From NCBI GenBank assembly GCA_958496175.1, contig OY292276.1, forward strand, positions 32,756,449 to 32,820,448: a DNA stretch of 64,000 nucleotides. Direction: 5' to 3'. The position numbers were made by a program, and so were the translations under genes. Of the stretch, positions 23,001 to 35,365 are shown piece after piece (the first letter of the stretch is position 1; the number at the start of each line of letters is the position of its first letter). The stretch is from Sisyra terminalis. Its lineage: Eukaryota > Arthropoda > Insecta > Neuroptera > Sisyridae. The notes under the pieces are model-generated. The model saw only the letters and a list, made by a program, of their open reading frames with translations. It searched no databases and was not told the origin of the DNA.

Positions 23001-24734
23001 ATCATTTTATGAACGATTGATTTTCTTTTTTGTTGTTATTTACCGTCGCTTTATAACTACTTAGGTCTTTAACGACTCTAGAATTAATGAAAATCCCTAA
23101 CCGAGAAATATCAAAAATTTTACTCGATACAAAGATCGAACAATACTTACCAGTTTTGAAGTAGTCGCCTTGACTACTCGGTCACTAGTAGGTTCAATAA
23201 GGTCTCTTGTTTAAAACTATTTTTATTCAATTTTTTGTTTAATTTGCAAATTTGTAGTTAAATCAATTATAGTATCGTCGAATTTATATTTTGTTGCTAT
23301 TCACGAATTGAATTAAGAATAAAATAGAAAATGAAACTTTGTCAGATAATGATTTATGTAAAAACTAGTTTTACTAGATAGATGGCTGACGAAATCATCT
23401 CGTTTGTAGGATTTTTCGATAGCTATTTTGATAATAATTATATCTCCGAATCGCAATAATATGACTTACACCACTTTGGCTTTAGGCGGCTCATAATAAT
23501 CAAAACTAACTATCCTCATTATACAAAGATTTATATAAATATCAAGCTCTGTTGAAGGTAATTCATTAATGTATTCAGATTTGAGGTGCTCGATACACAA
23601 ATATTTTTAAATTTTAATGTTTTATATTTCTTCTTATAGTAAAATAAACAATGGAAACTGTAAAAAATAAAAGTATTGACCTTGAAAGAGGATCACATAC
23701 TCAGGCTCGATTTTGATACTGAGTTTAAGTTAAAAGCTTTCTTAATCTTCTAACTTTAATGAACAAAACTTAAGCACAAAGAATTCTACACTTTTCTTTG
23801 CATAAAATCAGTTCCGAACGATTTTTTTTTTAATTGCAATTATTGAATAGTAGCGATTTAGCATAAAGATGACACGGCTTTTGAAATAATGAAGTTGATA
23901 CTTTATATACTTTTGAATATGTATTACAAGAATATTAAATTGAACAATCTACCCCAAAATTGTGGAAGTCTTTTTTTAATTCTTATGGTAATTTTTGTTT
24001 ATATTAAAATAATTTTAGATAAGGACCATACTCAGGTAGTAGTTAAAACAATATTTTTGATTTCGCAACAGGAAATACATCTAAAATATATTGTATTTTC
24101 TGAATGGAGAACTATAGTTGTAAGCTCCAAAATCAGAACTAGATGTTAGAACTTGTTATAATATTCTTAGATTGAAAGATTTTGAACCCCTTTTTTTTAA
24201 TCATGCATCTCTTTGGTATCATAACTTAAAGGAAAAACATATATTTTACTACTAAATTCGGAATGATCGGATTAGGCATTGATATAATTTAAATTTATCG
24301 TTAAATCGCTCAATATCTAATTGGATCACTTTATGGACTGCGTCATCTCAAGCTACCGAAAAATTCAACAAAGATGTTTTTTTTCTTTGTATAAACAGTT
24401 ACAAATATACAGAAAGAAAATTATGTAGTGTTTCATGTAAATTTTCCGTTAAAATTTCGATTTAAATTCTTCTTTAAATTCTATTATAAGTACGAAAGAT
24501 TTAATTTTTGTTATTTTTAGGTACAATAGAGAATGGAGATATCATATAGAAGAGAAGGTGTGGATAACTCAGGCCCCTGGAATGAATATGATTGAAAAAA
24601 CGTCAAGCTACGAACGTGGCACTTATTACTTCTTCGATGCTCAAAATTGGAGAAAAGTAGCAAAAGAATTTCATCTCGATTATAGCAAGTTAGAAACTCG
24701 ACCGATGTTGTCAACAAATCATTTTAATAATTGA
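20060..24734 (+). CDS. CNOT2: CCR4-NOT transcription complex subunit 2 (Regena / CNOT2)
   Basis: Scaffold subunit of the CCR4-NOT deadenylase. It pairs with CNOT3 and CNOT1 through its C-terminal NOT box and promotes mRNA poly(A) shortening and repression. Six coding exons: 20060-20208 (exon begins 20054), 20482-20684, 20745-20981, 21076-21337, 21396-21503 and 24521-24734, giving 390 residues; phases agree at every junction. Visible motifs are LDLSEFPSL and SSEDFPALPG (the two conserved FPAL segments), MVNDQFGIVGLLTFIRAAE, LGLNLNSPENLYP, PCRPQDIDYHLPPEY, then the NOT box REWRYHIEEKVWITQAPGM and YERGTYYFFDAQNWRKVAKE to the stop. Human CNOT2 is about 540 residues. The segment before SLSGHVTP, about 100 residues in vertebrates, is missing here. 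It may lie in an unseen exon, or the ATG at 20060 may be the true start. The last intron (3 kb) is full of repeats. Confidence 0.94.
22116..22228. repeat. Foldback core within a larger palindromic region
   Basis: AACTCCGTCAATTTATAATC on the left pairs with TATAAATTGATGGAGTT on the right, and internal TAGATTATAATCTA is itself palindromic. Outer sequence from about 21960 to 22400 also shows ATCGATGTT-like inverted and direct repeats. Confidence 0.5.
22523..22797. mobile_element. Small TIR element (CCTAGTACAC ends)
   Basis: CCTAGTACAC near 22528 and GTGTACTAGG near 22784 are inverted and bound a less AT-rich segment of about 270 bases with no convincing gene. Target duplication not evident. Confidence 0.45.
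22865..23198 (-). repeat. tRNA-derived SINE, copy 3 (near full length)
   Basis: Body and head collinear with copy 2; A box mutated (GACCGAGTAGTC). Lies in the last CNOT2 intron. Confidence 0.65.
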
Positions 24735-24892
24735 TTGTTAATTACATGTGATTTACTATTTACGATTAACATTTATATTACGGTACCACAATGTAAAAAG
24801 TCGCTTTCAATTCATGGATACCACTTCAGTTGAACATGATTTCCTTTTAAGTGTTCATAATTAAATGCGTAATTTTAAAAATGCCATCGCAT

Positions 24893-24898
24893 AATAAA
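24893..24898 (+). promoter_or_regulatory. CNOT2: Likely poly(A) signal of CNOT2
   Basis: AATAAA 159 bases after the CNOT2 stop codon, the first canonical hexamer downstream. Confidence 0.5.
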
Positions 24899-25554
24899 AC
24901 GATTTGACTACATAATTTCTATAATGTAATTATTTTCAGCTTTATCATTTCTCATGCATTCAATATTAGATAAATACAAATGTACAATCTGAAGGAAACA
25001 ATATTTTTTGCACATACATATATTTGTTTCGTACAAATCAAATAATGTAGCAAAAGATTAAAGATTTTTGTCATATAATTTTACTACAATTAGTAATACA
25101 TAGTTATTTCCTTTTAATTTATTCCTAAATATACATATATAACTGGATTCAAATGTTATTAGAAATAAATTTTTTTAATTTGATTTGGGTGATTTACAAT
25201 TATATTATTTTGAGTTTGAAAAGTTAAATATTAAACATTTCTTAAATAAATAAGCTAAGTCATGCTATTTTTTTCAAAATTAGTAACAGTTAAAAAGCTA
25301 GTTACTTTCGCTTTACAAAGAGAAACAATTGGCCATACTGATATTTATTCAAGTTGATACGGTTGATTATTTTAAATTTTTCAAACGAAAAGAAATATAG
25401 ATTTAAAGAAATACGATATTAATTTTATAAAAACTACAGAGATTTTTATGTTTCATAACAGCTTATTTTTTTATAATCAAGAAACAAACAATTCTTTGCT
25501 GAAATTATTTGAATCTAATCAAAAAGTACAAGTGATTAGAATAAAGTTGACGCA

Positions 25555-25711
25555 TTGAACGCAGCCAAAGAGGATATGCTCATAGCTAAACCTCATTGCG
25601 CAGTCGCATCTTCTATACATGCCGCTTATGATCATCGCCCTCTGCGCCATTTGTGTAGTGTTGAGTAATTTACGTGCCTATTTTATCAATATATCATCGA
25701 TATTATTTCTG
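25555..25711 (+). other. Cul4: Probable non-coding first exon of Cullin-4
   Basis: A less AT-rich block ends at a perfect donor, G|GTAAGT, at 25712. It lies between the CNOT2 poly(A) region and Cul4, on the same strand. It contains a 30-codon upstream frame with a stop, and a second frame from 25619 (MPLMIIALCAICVVLSN...) that stays open for 31 codons to the donor. Splicing to the acceptor at 31053 would not put that second frame in the Cul4 frame. The link to Cul4 is inferred only from order and strand. It could instead be the first exon of an unseen transcript. Confidence 0.4.
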
Positions 25712-26041
25712 GTAAGTAAAATATTATATTTTCCATTAATTACTTTAATTATTTACTTCTTAAATTAGTTAATGTTTACTATTTAAGTCAATAGATAACT
25801 TAAATAAATACAACAAAACTAGATTATTCTTACAGCCACTGTTATGTATTTTAATTTCTCGTTTTATTGAGAAATATATTATTGTTTAGTTGAATATTCA
25901 TAATATGAAGAACCTGAAACTCAAATATATCTTTAAATCCATAAATTTCTTATAAAAAATTTGTTTTTATTAGCTTTAATAGTTTGGCGTCTATCTAATA
26001 CAACAAGCATTTAATAATGGCTTCCTAAATGTAGAAATACG

Positions 26042-26066
26042 TATATATATATATATATATATATAT
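26042..26066 (+). repeat. (TA)n microsatellite
   Basis: Twenty-five bases of alternating T/A in the presumed Cul4 5' intron. Confidence 0.85.
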
Positions 26067-29000
26067 AACGTATACTATACAAACCCAAAACTGTTAATTT
26101 TATATCATCTGATTATTCCCATCATTACGTTCAAATTTTCATTTCAATTTACACAAAGTATTATAAAAAAATATCGAATGCCCTTTTTGTCAATAGATTT
26201 TCACCGATGCGTCATATATAATAGAAATAATAAATGCTGATATAGTTGAATATAGTACAAAACGTCATCAATATGTATTCGCTTGTAACGATTAGATGAG
26301 TAGAGGAAAAGTATAAAGTGAATATGTAATTATTCACAGTACTTAACTTATAAATTTATGTTTTGATATTAATTAATCAATAAAATGTAGCCATATTATC
26401 TGTATTCTATGTATCACCTCCATCTATTATCATTCTTATCAATGTAGTCTGAAATAATAATAATCCTTCTTATTATATATTTTTACGTTAGGGTTATGAG
26501 AAATTTAAAGAATGCGTTATGCTGTATTCAAATTACAATAAGTTTTTTTTTTTATTTTCTTCATATATAGACATTATCGATTATTCATTCTTGCTTATAA
26601 TAACACTATATTCGATAGTTAATTAATATTTATATAAAACACTTATTGAAAATAGAACATTAAAATTATTAAAAGTAAAAATTGTAATAGCATTGGGTTT
26701 TTATAATTGTTATGTTTTAATTGATTTTTGTATTGAGAAAGATTGAATTTTCTTGCGGCGAAATTTTGTCAAAAGGTCGGATGCTTTAAAATTTATTTTA
26801 AAACATCCGTTTAATTAGATTTAAGTTTTAGTAATTTTTGTCACATTTCTCTTTGTCACCCTACAAATGTTATTACAGGATATAGATAGATAAACTAGAC
26901 AGTAGAAAATATTTATAATGAAAATAAACGTTATTATTATATAATTATTTATTACATTTATTAATGGGTTTGAATTAGGGATTTATAATGAAACAAGCTT
27001 TTTCTTTTATATCTTTCCTAAGTCTTGAATATTTTGAATATATGAAAATATTTTTCGTGGTGATGTTGTTAAGAGGAACCATAATTAATTTCGGCTTTTC
27101 TTAGGTGTTTTTCTTTTTTATTAAATTCCCAAATTATTTTCATGTATGCACTGCTACTAAGTATTTCCTCCATGTATCCTCCATCTTTGTAGCACCTTAT
27201 CAATTTTGTTTTCTCTAATGTAATAGGTTTAGACTAAAGAATCATTTAATAGTTCTATTGATTTGCTCTTTGAAATTAAAAAAAAAAGTTTAAAAACTAT
27301 TTGAAAAAATTGACGAGGCTTTAATGTACATGAGGGTTATGCAATTCGGAAAAAATAGGTTTTTGTCACTAGAAATTAAATTGAGGAAAAGGACGAAACA
27401 AGAAAACAATCTGCTTCTAAGGTTAGTTTAAGAATATTTTACTCACCACAGGTTATAACTTTTTCTGTTCATTACCAAACTTTGGCATCGGGAAAATCTT
27501 TAAACATCGAAGAGCTAAGCTTTTGAATGGTACTTTCAGTATAAACCAATAATATTTACAAGAAATAAATTTATAAGTTACCATGAAGATGAAGGTAGTA
27601 ATTCATAATACTACGTATGACTAATTGAAACATATTTTTGATTCTATTTAAATAACATTACTGTAGAATGTAGATGTATGAAAAACAACGGAAAAAATAT
27701 TTAAAGTAACGTAAAAAAATATTTTGGAATATTAGCCCTCAATTCTAAAATTTCTATGAAAAATAAAGGTATTATAACTATTATAAGCAATAAAGTATTT
27801 TTTAGTAACAATCTGAAATTATTTATGTGATATATTCTATCTCGTCGATATTTTCTTATAATTTATAACCAAAAATATTATCGATTGAATTTACCAACTG
27901 AGTGGTGGAAATTTACTTTTAACCATTCGATTCAGATGTGCTTACAAATTTCAACTTTATCCTGGGTTTTAAATTTACGAAGGAATATTTTGACAGTAAA
28001 ACAATAATTCCAAGTATTTATATTTTTTCAGTTTCTAAAGATTAAGGGTTAATAAACACACAAATTAGGGGGTAAGAAGTGAGAAAACAATTGAAATTTT
28101 GAATAGTATTAGTGTGATTGATAAATTCGATTTATTGAGATAGAGGAACTTAATTTACAATTATTTCATATTCATTTTAAAATAAAGACAAAAAATAAGT
28201 TAGACAAGAAGGTGAATTAATCAAATATTTTTTTTAGATAAAAGGAATTTTTTTATTAAATAATGTAGAGGCAATTATATTGGGAAAATGGTTTATTTTA
28301 TGGGATGGGGGCTAAGATAAAACTTCATAAATATTTTATGAGTTTCAAATGATTAAATGGGTATATTTTCCAAAATATTTAACTTCACATTTTAACAGGA
28401 AATAATTGGTTGAAAGTTAAAAGTCCCAAACAAAAAACTTAATTCGAAAGTTTCAAATTCATTTTGTATCTACTTTTATTATAAATATTTAGGGATATAC
28501 GTACACTCGGTTCTCTTTTTATGCGATAGATACGTTCCACAGGAAACATAAAAAAAGACTAGACACACGTATAAAAATAAAGAATACATTACATTTTTTT
28601 TAAACCACATAAATGAGTTTCAATATACCGAAAATTGCATAAAAAAGGTTTACTAAATTTTTAGAAAAATAATCTCATATTTCTTCTAAAATGTTAATTA
28701 ATATTTTTATAAAAACGTTAATAATCATAGGAAGGTTTATTAACTTTTAAGAAAAATATAGTTCCTTCTAAATTTATATTATAAAAGGAGTTCAATTTGT
28801 TTTTTCCCATTTTTTTTTCTTGAGAACTCATTAAACTCATCGTGGCAAGAAGCGACATATCCGGAGACAAAATTCTCTAATAAAAATTATTATAATAATA
28901 ATTATTACCTGATGATGACAGACAAAGACTGTTGAAACGCGTAGTAATCAAGAAAGAAATTGAGTCATAGGACATACATTAATTTTAAAATTCTCTGAAT

Positions 29001-29213
29001 TTTTTACCCTTTTAACGTGCAAAAATGGTCTAAAATAGCTATTATAAAAAAAATGCTTCTTGAAATATAAACCGCATACAAAGAGAATCGAATGTATATG
29101 ACATGAACGTAAATTACGTATATGTAATTACGGAGGAGGGGGGATAGTTATTAAACAATTGAGAAAAATACTATAAACTTGAAACTTTTAGGATACAATC
29201 GAACTATTTTATT

Positions 29214-29438
29214 GGCTCAAATCCCTTTTAAAACAGTCAAATCTGGCAAAGTTGCATTTTCAAATTTGTTTTTAATTTAATTCGCGGTAAAATCGACCCA
29301 TAATGAAAATGTAGTCACAAGTGAGAAAATTATACCATATTAGAATTGAATTAACAAAAAAATCGCGAATAGAATTAAAAAAAAATAGTCGAAAATGCAA
29401 TGTTGCCATATTTTACTGTTCTAAAAGGAACTTGAGCC
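29214..29438. mobile_element. GGCTCA MITE, copy 1
   Basis: Inverted ends GGCTCAAATCCCTTTTA and TAAAAGGAACTTGAGCC; inner arms carry GGCAAAGTTGCATTTTC and GAAAATGCAATGTTGCC. 225 bases. Flanks ATTTTATT and ATTGTTTT are a possible worn 8-bp duplication. Confidence 0.75.
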
Positions 29439-31159
29439 ATTGTTTTTTATATATTTGTGTTTTATTTTCCGGTTATTTCGATAATTCAATTACTTAGGAT
29501 CATTTTTAAGTTTCTTTAAAAAGAACACTTTCTTCTGCTTAGCAGTTCAAAGCGTAAAATTTTAAATTAATTACACAAAATGTTAGCTAAAAGTTAAACC
29601 AATTTGTTTCAATTATAACCCGAAATTATTCAAAACCATAAAGAAACTTTATTTCTTCCCAATGATTTAAACAAAAAAAAATACATCAAATTGTTACGAA
29701 ATTCTAGAAATTAATTGACAAATAATAGATAATATTGATTTTTTTCTCTTCAAAATTCCAATCTATTACTTATTTATAACAATTATATATACTTATCGTT
29801 GCCCATCAGAGTACTATTGTTCTTCTATTGATATATTTTCCTTTGGTAATTACTTGTCGCTAGGTAACAAATTCAATACAAAACCGGTAATTGTGTCCGA
29901 TCTAAACTAAACGATGAGTAATTGTGACATGTGTACTTTATGTATTATTACATTTGATATATTAAATTTTATCCATTGATGAAATATTCGAACCCTTTAT
30001 TAGAATTATACAGGTATTATGTCATAAATACACCCTAACAGAATTTGAAAAATATTCTTGGGGAAATTTTTTTATTCAGATTTTTTGAAAAAGAAAAAAA
30101 TCTACGATATATTTTTTTGAATAAAATATATTATCATGAATGTAGACATTTCAATAATTGATTTGATCGTTGTGTTAATAAATACTATATGTGTCGTGTA
30201 AACGGTCTGTTTCATTAGTTTGATACCTTATTGACATTTATTTGTTGATTCTCAATAATATATTGTTGCCATGGCAACTGAAATGTCTACGCCATGCATA
30301 CATTTATAAAAAGTGAGACTCAAGTAAAAAGCTACTATCATATAGACAAGTAATATTGGTGATTATCCTTGAAGAAAAGAACTTTAATGTCCATCTGTTT
30401 TCTAAGTTTTATTTGCGTCACCTGTTCTCTATAGATCTAGCTGGTTAAAACTTGTACATGCACATAATCTTGTTCTCATGCTTTATCAGAAACCTGTTAT
30501 TTTGCCTACTAAATGAATGATAGAGTATTGCATTATTAATGAACCATCGGTAAGGTTTTCCCTTGATAAAAAATGCAACAACTAAAATTAGAAAATGTCG
30601 TGAGGTATTAAATAACATTTCAAAAATTATTATATTTGCATTTTATACGAGTTTTCGATACTAATAAGTCCTTTTGAAACTTATAAATTCGCAACAAAAA
30701 TGACCAGTTTTCAATAAATGATGAGTCTATCAATATTCATAGCAAAACTGTCTAGCGTTTTAATGAGAAAAATATTGATTTTTTTTTTAATTTTAAAAAG
30801 AAAATTTTGAGAGTTTTTTTTTTGTTTTTGAAAGATGCCTTTAATTTCATAAACGAAACAAACGAATTTAAAATTATCTCAGTTAACATTGTTATGACTG
30901 TCATCAATGTGCCGTTAGTGCCTAAACTGTCTCTAATCGCACATTGATCATTTCGTTTGTTCTAATTTCATTAAGTACGTTAATTTTAAGAATTGTACAT
31001 TTGTCATCAAAGGTGTTACATGAATTGTTTACATCTGTTGTTGGATCCTCCAGACGGAAGGAAGGAAGTGGTTCGTCGCTCTCCAGCCAATCCCAGGGAA
31101 GTCTTCCATGGAATTATAATACGCTCTTGTCAAGTCCAACGTCAACGTTGCCGTGGAGA

Positions 31160-33427
31160 ATGAGCGACGAAACCATCGAAAAGCGTGCCAACTTTTCAGC
31201 ACTATCCACGAACGGTATAAATAAACTTACTCCTCTAGGACATTCTAAACATGGCCAAACAAAAAAAATTGTCATTAAAAATTTCAAAGCCAAACCAAAA
31301 TTACCTGAAAACTATGAATCACAAACATGGAAAAACTTACACGAGGCTGTTGTAGCTATTCAAACTTCTAAATCGATAGACCAATCTTTAGAAGAATTAT
31401 ACCAAGGGGTTGAAAATCTTTGCAACCATGGCCTAGCCAGCCGTATTTATGAAGATTTGGCAAGAATAACTAAGCAACATGTTTGTGATAATGTAGAACA
31501 GTTCCTTGCCGAATCTATGGATCGACAAATATTTCTTAAAAAAATGAATGACTGCTGGTTATCGCACTGTAGGCAAATGATTATGATACGAAGCATATAT
31601 CTTTATTTAGATCGTACATACGTTTTACAAAATCCTTCCATTTTGTCCATTTGGGATTTGGGGTTGGAAATGTTTCGTGTACATATATTGATGCACCCCG
31701 TTGTACAATCTCGTACTGTAGAAGGTGTGCTCATGATAATTGAGATGGAGCGTAACTGTGATACTGTAGATCGAACACTATTAAAATCAATACTTCGTAT
31801 GTTAACCGATCTTCAAATTTATAAAGATGTATTTGAACAAGAATTTTTGGATGCAACTGATCGAATTTATGCAAGAGAAGGGTGTCGGTTGATGGAAGAA
31901 TTGGAAGTACCAGAATATTTAGCACATGTGGATAAAAGGCTTTCAGAAGAAAATGAACGCCTTCTTCACTATTTAGATCCAGGGACCAAATGGCAATTGA
32001 TACATGCCGTAGAAAGACAACTACTAACTGAACACATTACTAATATCCTACAAAAAGGTCTTGATTTTTTACTCGAAGAAAACCGAATAAAAGATTTGTC
32101 ACTTTTATACACACTATTCGCACGAGTGAAAAATGGTCTCACGGAATTATGCTCCGGTTACAATGCGTACATTAAAAAACGAGGCCGAGCCATCGTCATT
32201 GATCCGGAAAAAGATAAAACCATGGTGCAAGAATTACTTGATTTTAAAGATAAAATAGATAATATAATTAATAATTGTTTTCAACATAATGAAAAATTCA
32301 ACAATTCTTGCCGCGAAGCCTTTGAACATTTTGTCAATCAACGAGCGAATAAACCAGCAGAATTAATTGCCAAATTTGTCGATTCTAAATTGAGAGCCGG
32401 TAACAAAGAAGCTACCGAAGAGGAACTTGAACGTTTGTTGGATAAAATTATGGTTTTGTTTCGATTTATTCATGGCAAAGATGTTTTTGAGGCATTTTAC
32501 AAAAAGGATTTGGCTAAACGTTTGCTAGTTGGTAAATCGGCCAGTGTGGATGCTGAAAAAAGTATGCTCAGTAAATTAAAACAAGAATGTGGAGGAGGGT
32601 TTACATCGAAACTTGAAGGGATGTTTAAGGATATGGAACTAAGTAAAGATATTAATGTGGCTTTCCGTCAACATGTAGAACATGCTCATAAAGCGTTGTT
32701 AGCCATTGATTTGACTGTTAGTGTTTTAACGATGGGATATTGGCCAACGTATCCAGTGGTCGAAGTCAATCTACCATTTGAACTAGTTCCATATCAAAAT
32801 ATATTTAATGAATTTTATCTAAGTAAACACAGTGGTCGTAAACTACAATGGCAGCCAACGTTGGGCCACTGTGTTCTAAAAGCGACATTCAAAGGAGGAA
32901 ATCGAAAAGAATTACAAGTATCACTATTCCAAGCCTTAGTTCTTCTACTGTTCAACAACGTCGACGAACTATCATTTGACGAAATCCGCGGCAACACAGG
33001 AATTGAAGACAGCGAATTGCGACGAACTTTACAAAGTTTAGCGTGCGGTAAAGCTCGCGTCTTACAAAAAACTCCACGAGGTCGTGATGTAGAAGACGGT
33101 GACATGTTCCAATTTAATTGCGATTTTACGAATAAGCTCTTCCGAATTAAAATCAATCAAATTCAAATGAAGGAAACTAGCGAAGAGCAAAAGGCCACTG
33201 AAGAACGCGTATTCCAAGATCGGCAGTACCAAATCGATGCAGCAATCGTTCGAATCATGAAAATGAGAAAAACATTGGGACATAATCTTTTAATTAGTGA
33301 ATTATACCTACAGTTAAAGTTTCCTGTTAAACCTTCTGATTTGAAAAAACGCATCGAATCACTCATTGACAGAGATTACATGGAACGAGATAAAGATAAT
33401 CAAAATCAATATAATTATGTTGCTTAG
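31160..33427 (+). CDS. Cul4: Cullin-4, scaffold of CRL4 ubiquitin ligases
   Basis: Scaffold that binds the DDB1 adaptor at its N-terminus and the RING protein Roc1/Rbx1 at its C-terminus, to ubiquitinate nuclear substrates in DNA repair, replication licensing and chromatin control. The frame is 755 residues, close to human CUL4A (759). ATG 31160 is the first in-frame ATG and gives [19 protein letters not shown], then the typical [18 protein letters not shown] segment. Cullin repeats follow ([20 protein letters not shown]). The cullin-homology core includes [40 protein letters not shown] and [19 protein letters not shown]. The C-terminal winged-helix end is [16 protein letters not shown] with the neddylation lysine at about residue 701, ending NQNQYNYVA. 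The whole coding region is one uninterrupted exon. An acceptor at 31052-31053 probably starts it. The in-frame stretch between that and the ATG ([20 protein letters not shown]) looks coding-like, but has no ATG. Confidence 0.96.
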   Translation: MSDETIEKRANFSALSTNGINKLTPLGHSKHGQTKKIVIKNFKAKPKLPENYESQTWKNLHEAVVAIQTSKSIDQSLEELYQGVENLCNHGLASRIYEDLARITKQHVCDNVEQFLAESMDRQIFLKKMNDCWLSHCRQMIMIRSIYLYLDRTYVLQNPSILSIWDLGLEMFRVHILMHPVVQSRTVEGVLMIIEMERNCDTVDRTLLKSILRMLTDLQIYKDVFEQEFLDATDRIYAREGCRLMEELEVPEYLAHVDKRLSEENERLLHYLDPGTKWQLIHAVERQLLTEHITNILQKGLDFLLEENRIKDLSLLYTLFARVKNGLTELCSGYNAYIKKRGRAIVIDPEKDKTMVQELLDFKDKIDNIINNCFQHNEKFNNSCREAFEHFVNQRANKPAELIAKFVDSKLRAGNKEATEEELERLLDKIMVLFRFIHGKDVFEAFYKKDLAKRLLVGKSASVDAEKSMLSKLKQECGGGFTSKLEGMFKDMELSKDINVAFRQHVEHAHKALLAIDLTVSVLTMGYWPTYPVVEVNLPFELVPYQNIFNEFYLSKHSGRKLQWQPTLGHCVLKATFKGGNRKELQVSLFQALVLLLFNNVDELSFDEIRGNTGIEDSELRRTLQSLACGKARVLQKTPRGRDVEDGDMFQFNCDFTNKLFRIKINQIQMKETSEEQKATEERVFQDRQYQIDAAIVRIMKMRKTLGHNLLISELYLQLKFPVKPSDLKKRIESLIDRDYMERDKDNQNQYNYVA

Positions 33428-33760
33428 TTTGTTTTTATCATAACTATTATAAATATAGATTTTTTTTCAATTTATTGATTTTTGTCTGCTCTACACCATG
33501 TATAATTAAACTACGTGATTTCAAATGATAACAAATACTAACTATATTAGTAATTTTATTCTTTTTTTTTCAATTTTGTTCTCGCTAAAATTGTATCAAT
33601 ATTATAACTATGTTCATTGTTCATATTAATAGAGCAAACATGTAAAAATATATAGTGATTTGGAATTTAAATATGTTGTAAAATACATTTATTTATCTCA
33701 TTTTTTTTTATTTTATTTGTAGACACTTGTCTTTTCATAAAAAACATTTAATGTTTAGTG

Positions 33761-33766
33761 AATAAA
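33761..33766 (+). promoter_or_regulatory. Cul4: Likely poly(A) signal of Cul4
   Basis: AATAAA 334 bases after the Cul4 stop. Another candidate is near 33856. Confidence 0.4.
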
Positions 33767-34824
33767 AATTCGGTTGTAATTAAAGGCAGCTTCAAGTTGG
33801 TACTATAAAATATTGTTTAACAAAAGAAAAATCTAATAAATTATTTATCAATTCAATAAAGTTATGAGTTTTTATATTTAAAAAAGGCGATTTTAGATTG
33901 AAATAGCGTTATATAAATGAATATAAATGAATTACTGTAAAATAAGTGCTCTCATAATTTCTTGCTTATTTTATTTTAAAAAATAGGAAATTAAGTACAT
34001 TGTTTAATTTTCTAAATTAGTCTGAAGATATATGTACATACAAAAGTAAAATCTGCGATATTAAATTATGTCCTAATATTTTGGTTCATTTCTACATATA
34101 AATATTAAGAATGATGATAGGTGGTTCATTGATTTAATAGTTGTGTAAAATTTATTCAAAAATATGTACTAATGAACATTTGGACTCAGTTATTTGATAA
34201 TTCTAGTGCTATATTTTTCTCGATTAAAAAAGTTAAATAACAGATGGAAGGATTTTGTAAGTAATACATATACACTATGCTTTGATAACTAGTTTACAAC
34301 GGGAATGATATCACACTCATTTAAGTGAGTGCTAGAACTACCTAGGGGAAGTATTTAAAAGAACTAAAAAAATTAAAGGATGTTAACATTTATTTTTGGT
34401 TAAGGTAATAGCGGTTCACAAAAAGTTGAAACTTTTTATACATACTCCTGTATAATGGCTACAATCCTGGAAAAACAAGAAAATCACGGATTTTTCTTTT
34501 GCGTTGAAAATCAGGAAAACAATTGTTTCCTTGAATTTATAAGGGAAAAGTTATAGCAGAAATACTCTATGTGAAATCTACCGCTTTTGAAGCTGATTTC
34601 ATCCATTTTTCTAAAAAAATTATAATTTTTATTTTTTTTATCCAATAAGAGTGTGGGGTATATATATTTTTTTTTGTGAAAATAACATAATTAAGACCTT
34701 ATTTCTACTACATTCTATTGCTAAAGCTTTAATTATCGTACCTTTTTAGTTTTTTCTCTTAAAAATCAATGTTAAGAAATTACTCTTGAAAAAAGCGGGA
34801 ATCATGGATAGTTATGGAATTTTC

Positions 34825-35050
34825 GGCTCAAGTTCCTTTTAGTGGCATCAATATCTGGCAACATTGCATTTTTATTTGGTTTTTAATTTAATTCGTGATC
34901 TGTTTGTAAGTTCAATTTTAATATTATATATACATTTCTCTTTTATTGCTAAATTTTCATTACGGTTCGATTTATTCACAAATTAAACTAAAAATAAACT
35001 AGACAATTTAACGTTGCCAGATATTGGTGTCGCTAGAAACGACTTGAGCC
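34825..35050. mobile_element. GGCTCA MITE, copy 2, with perfect 8-bp target duplication
   Basis: 226 bases, ends GGCTCAAGTTCCTTTTAG and CTTGAGCC, bounded on both sides by GAATTTTC. Inner arms GGCAACATTGCATTTTT / TAACGTTGCCAGATATT. Confidence 0.85.
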
Positions 35051-35365
35051 GAATTTTCAATAGAAAATTGTTAACACCTTGTTAAAATATTTTTTTCGTC
35101 TAAATCTGGTCTTGTATAACAGTATTTTACAAACTTTTTCATACCACGACCCTATAAATTAAAAAAAAATCAAGGCTTCCCTCTTAAAAAAATGTAGACT
35201 TTAGTGATCAAGAATACTTTATTTATGTACCATTAATTATTAGGGAAGAAATATTGTAGAAATATCCAGGAGCAGGATTTTCAGGGACCTTTAATCTCCT
35301 TTCCACAATTAGAGAAGTATTGCTGTATAAGATAAGCGTAATAAGATACACGATATAGAAAATTT

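Larger units (their letters stand above)
21504..24520 (+). other. Last CNOT2 intron, repeat-filled
   Basis: This 3-kb intron holds a foldback region (about 21960-22400, core 22116-22228), a small inverted-repeat element (22523-22797) and a full-length tRNA-derived SINE (22865-23198). The open frames at 22236, 22521 and 23889 lie in or beside these repeats and are not credible genes. Confidence 0.55.
25712..31053 (+). other. Presumed 5' intron of Cullin-4
   Basis: A 5.3-kb AT-rich stretch with no coding exon seen. It holds a (TA)n run (26042-26066), a near-intact 225-bp inverted-repeat MITE (29214-29438) and a short motif near 28912 (GATGATGACAGACAAAG followed by AAACGCG) of a type often found in repeats. 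Otherwise unremarkable. Confidence 0.4.

Noticed and set aside
23889..24149. 86-codon frame in the CNOT2 intron
   Set aside because: AT-driven Ile/Leu/Lys-rich sequence, no motif, no splice context.
30944..31159. 72-residue N-terminal extension of Cul4 starting at 30944
   Set aside because: The codon at 30944 is TTG, there is no in-frame ATG before 31160, and the first part is hydrophobic AT-rich sequence typical of intron. 31160 is used as the start.
32815..33366. Several - strand frames under Cul4
   Set aside because: Antisense shadows of a conserved coding exon.
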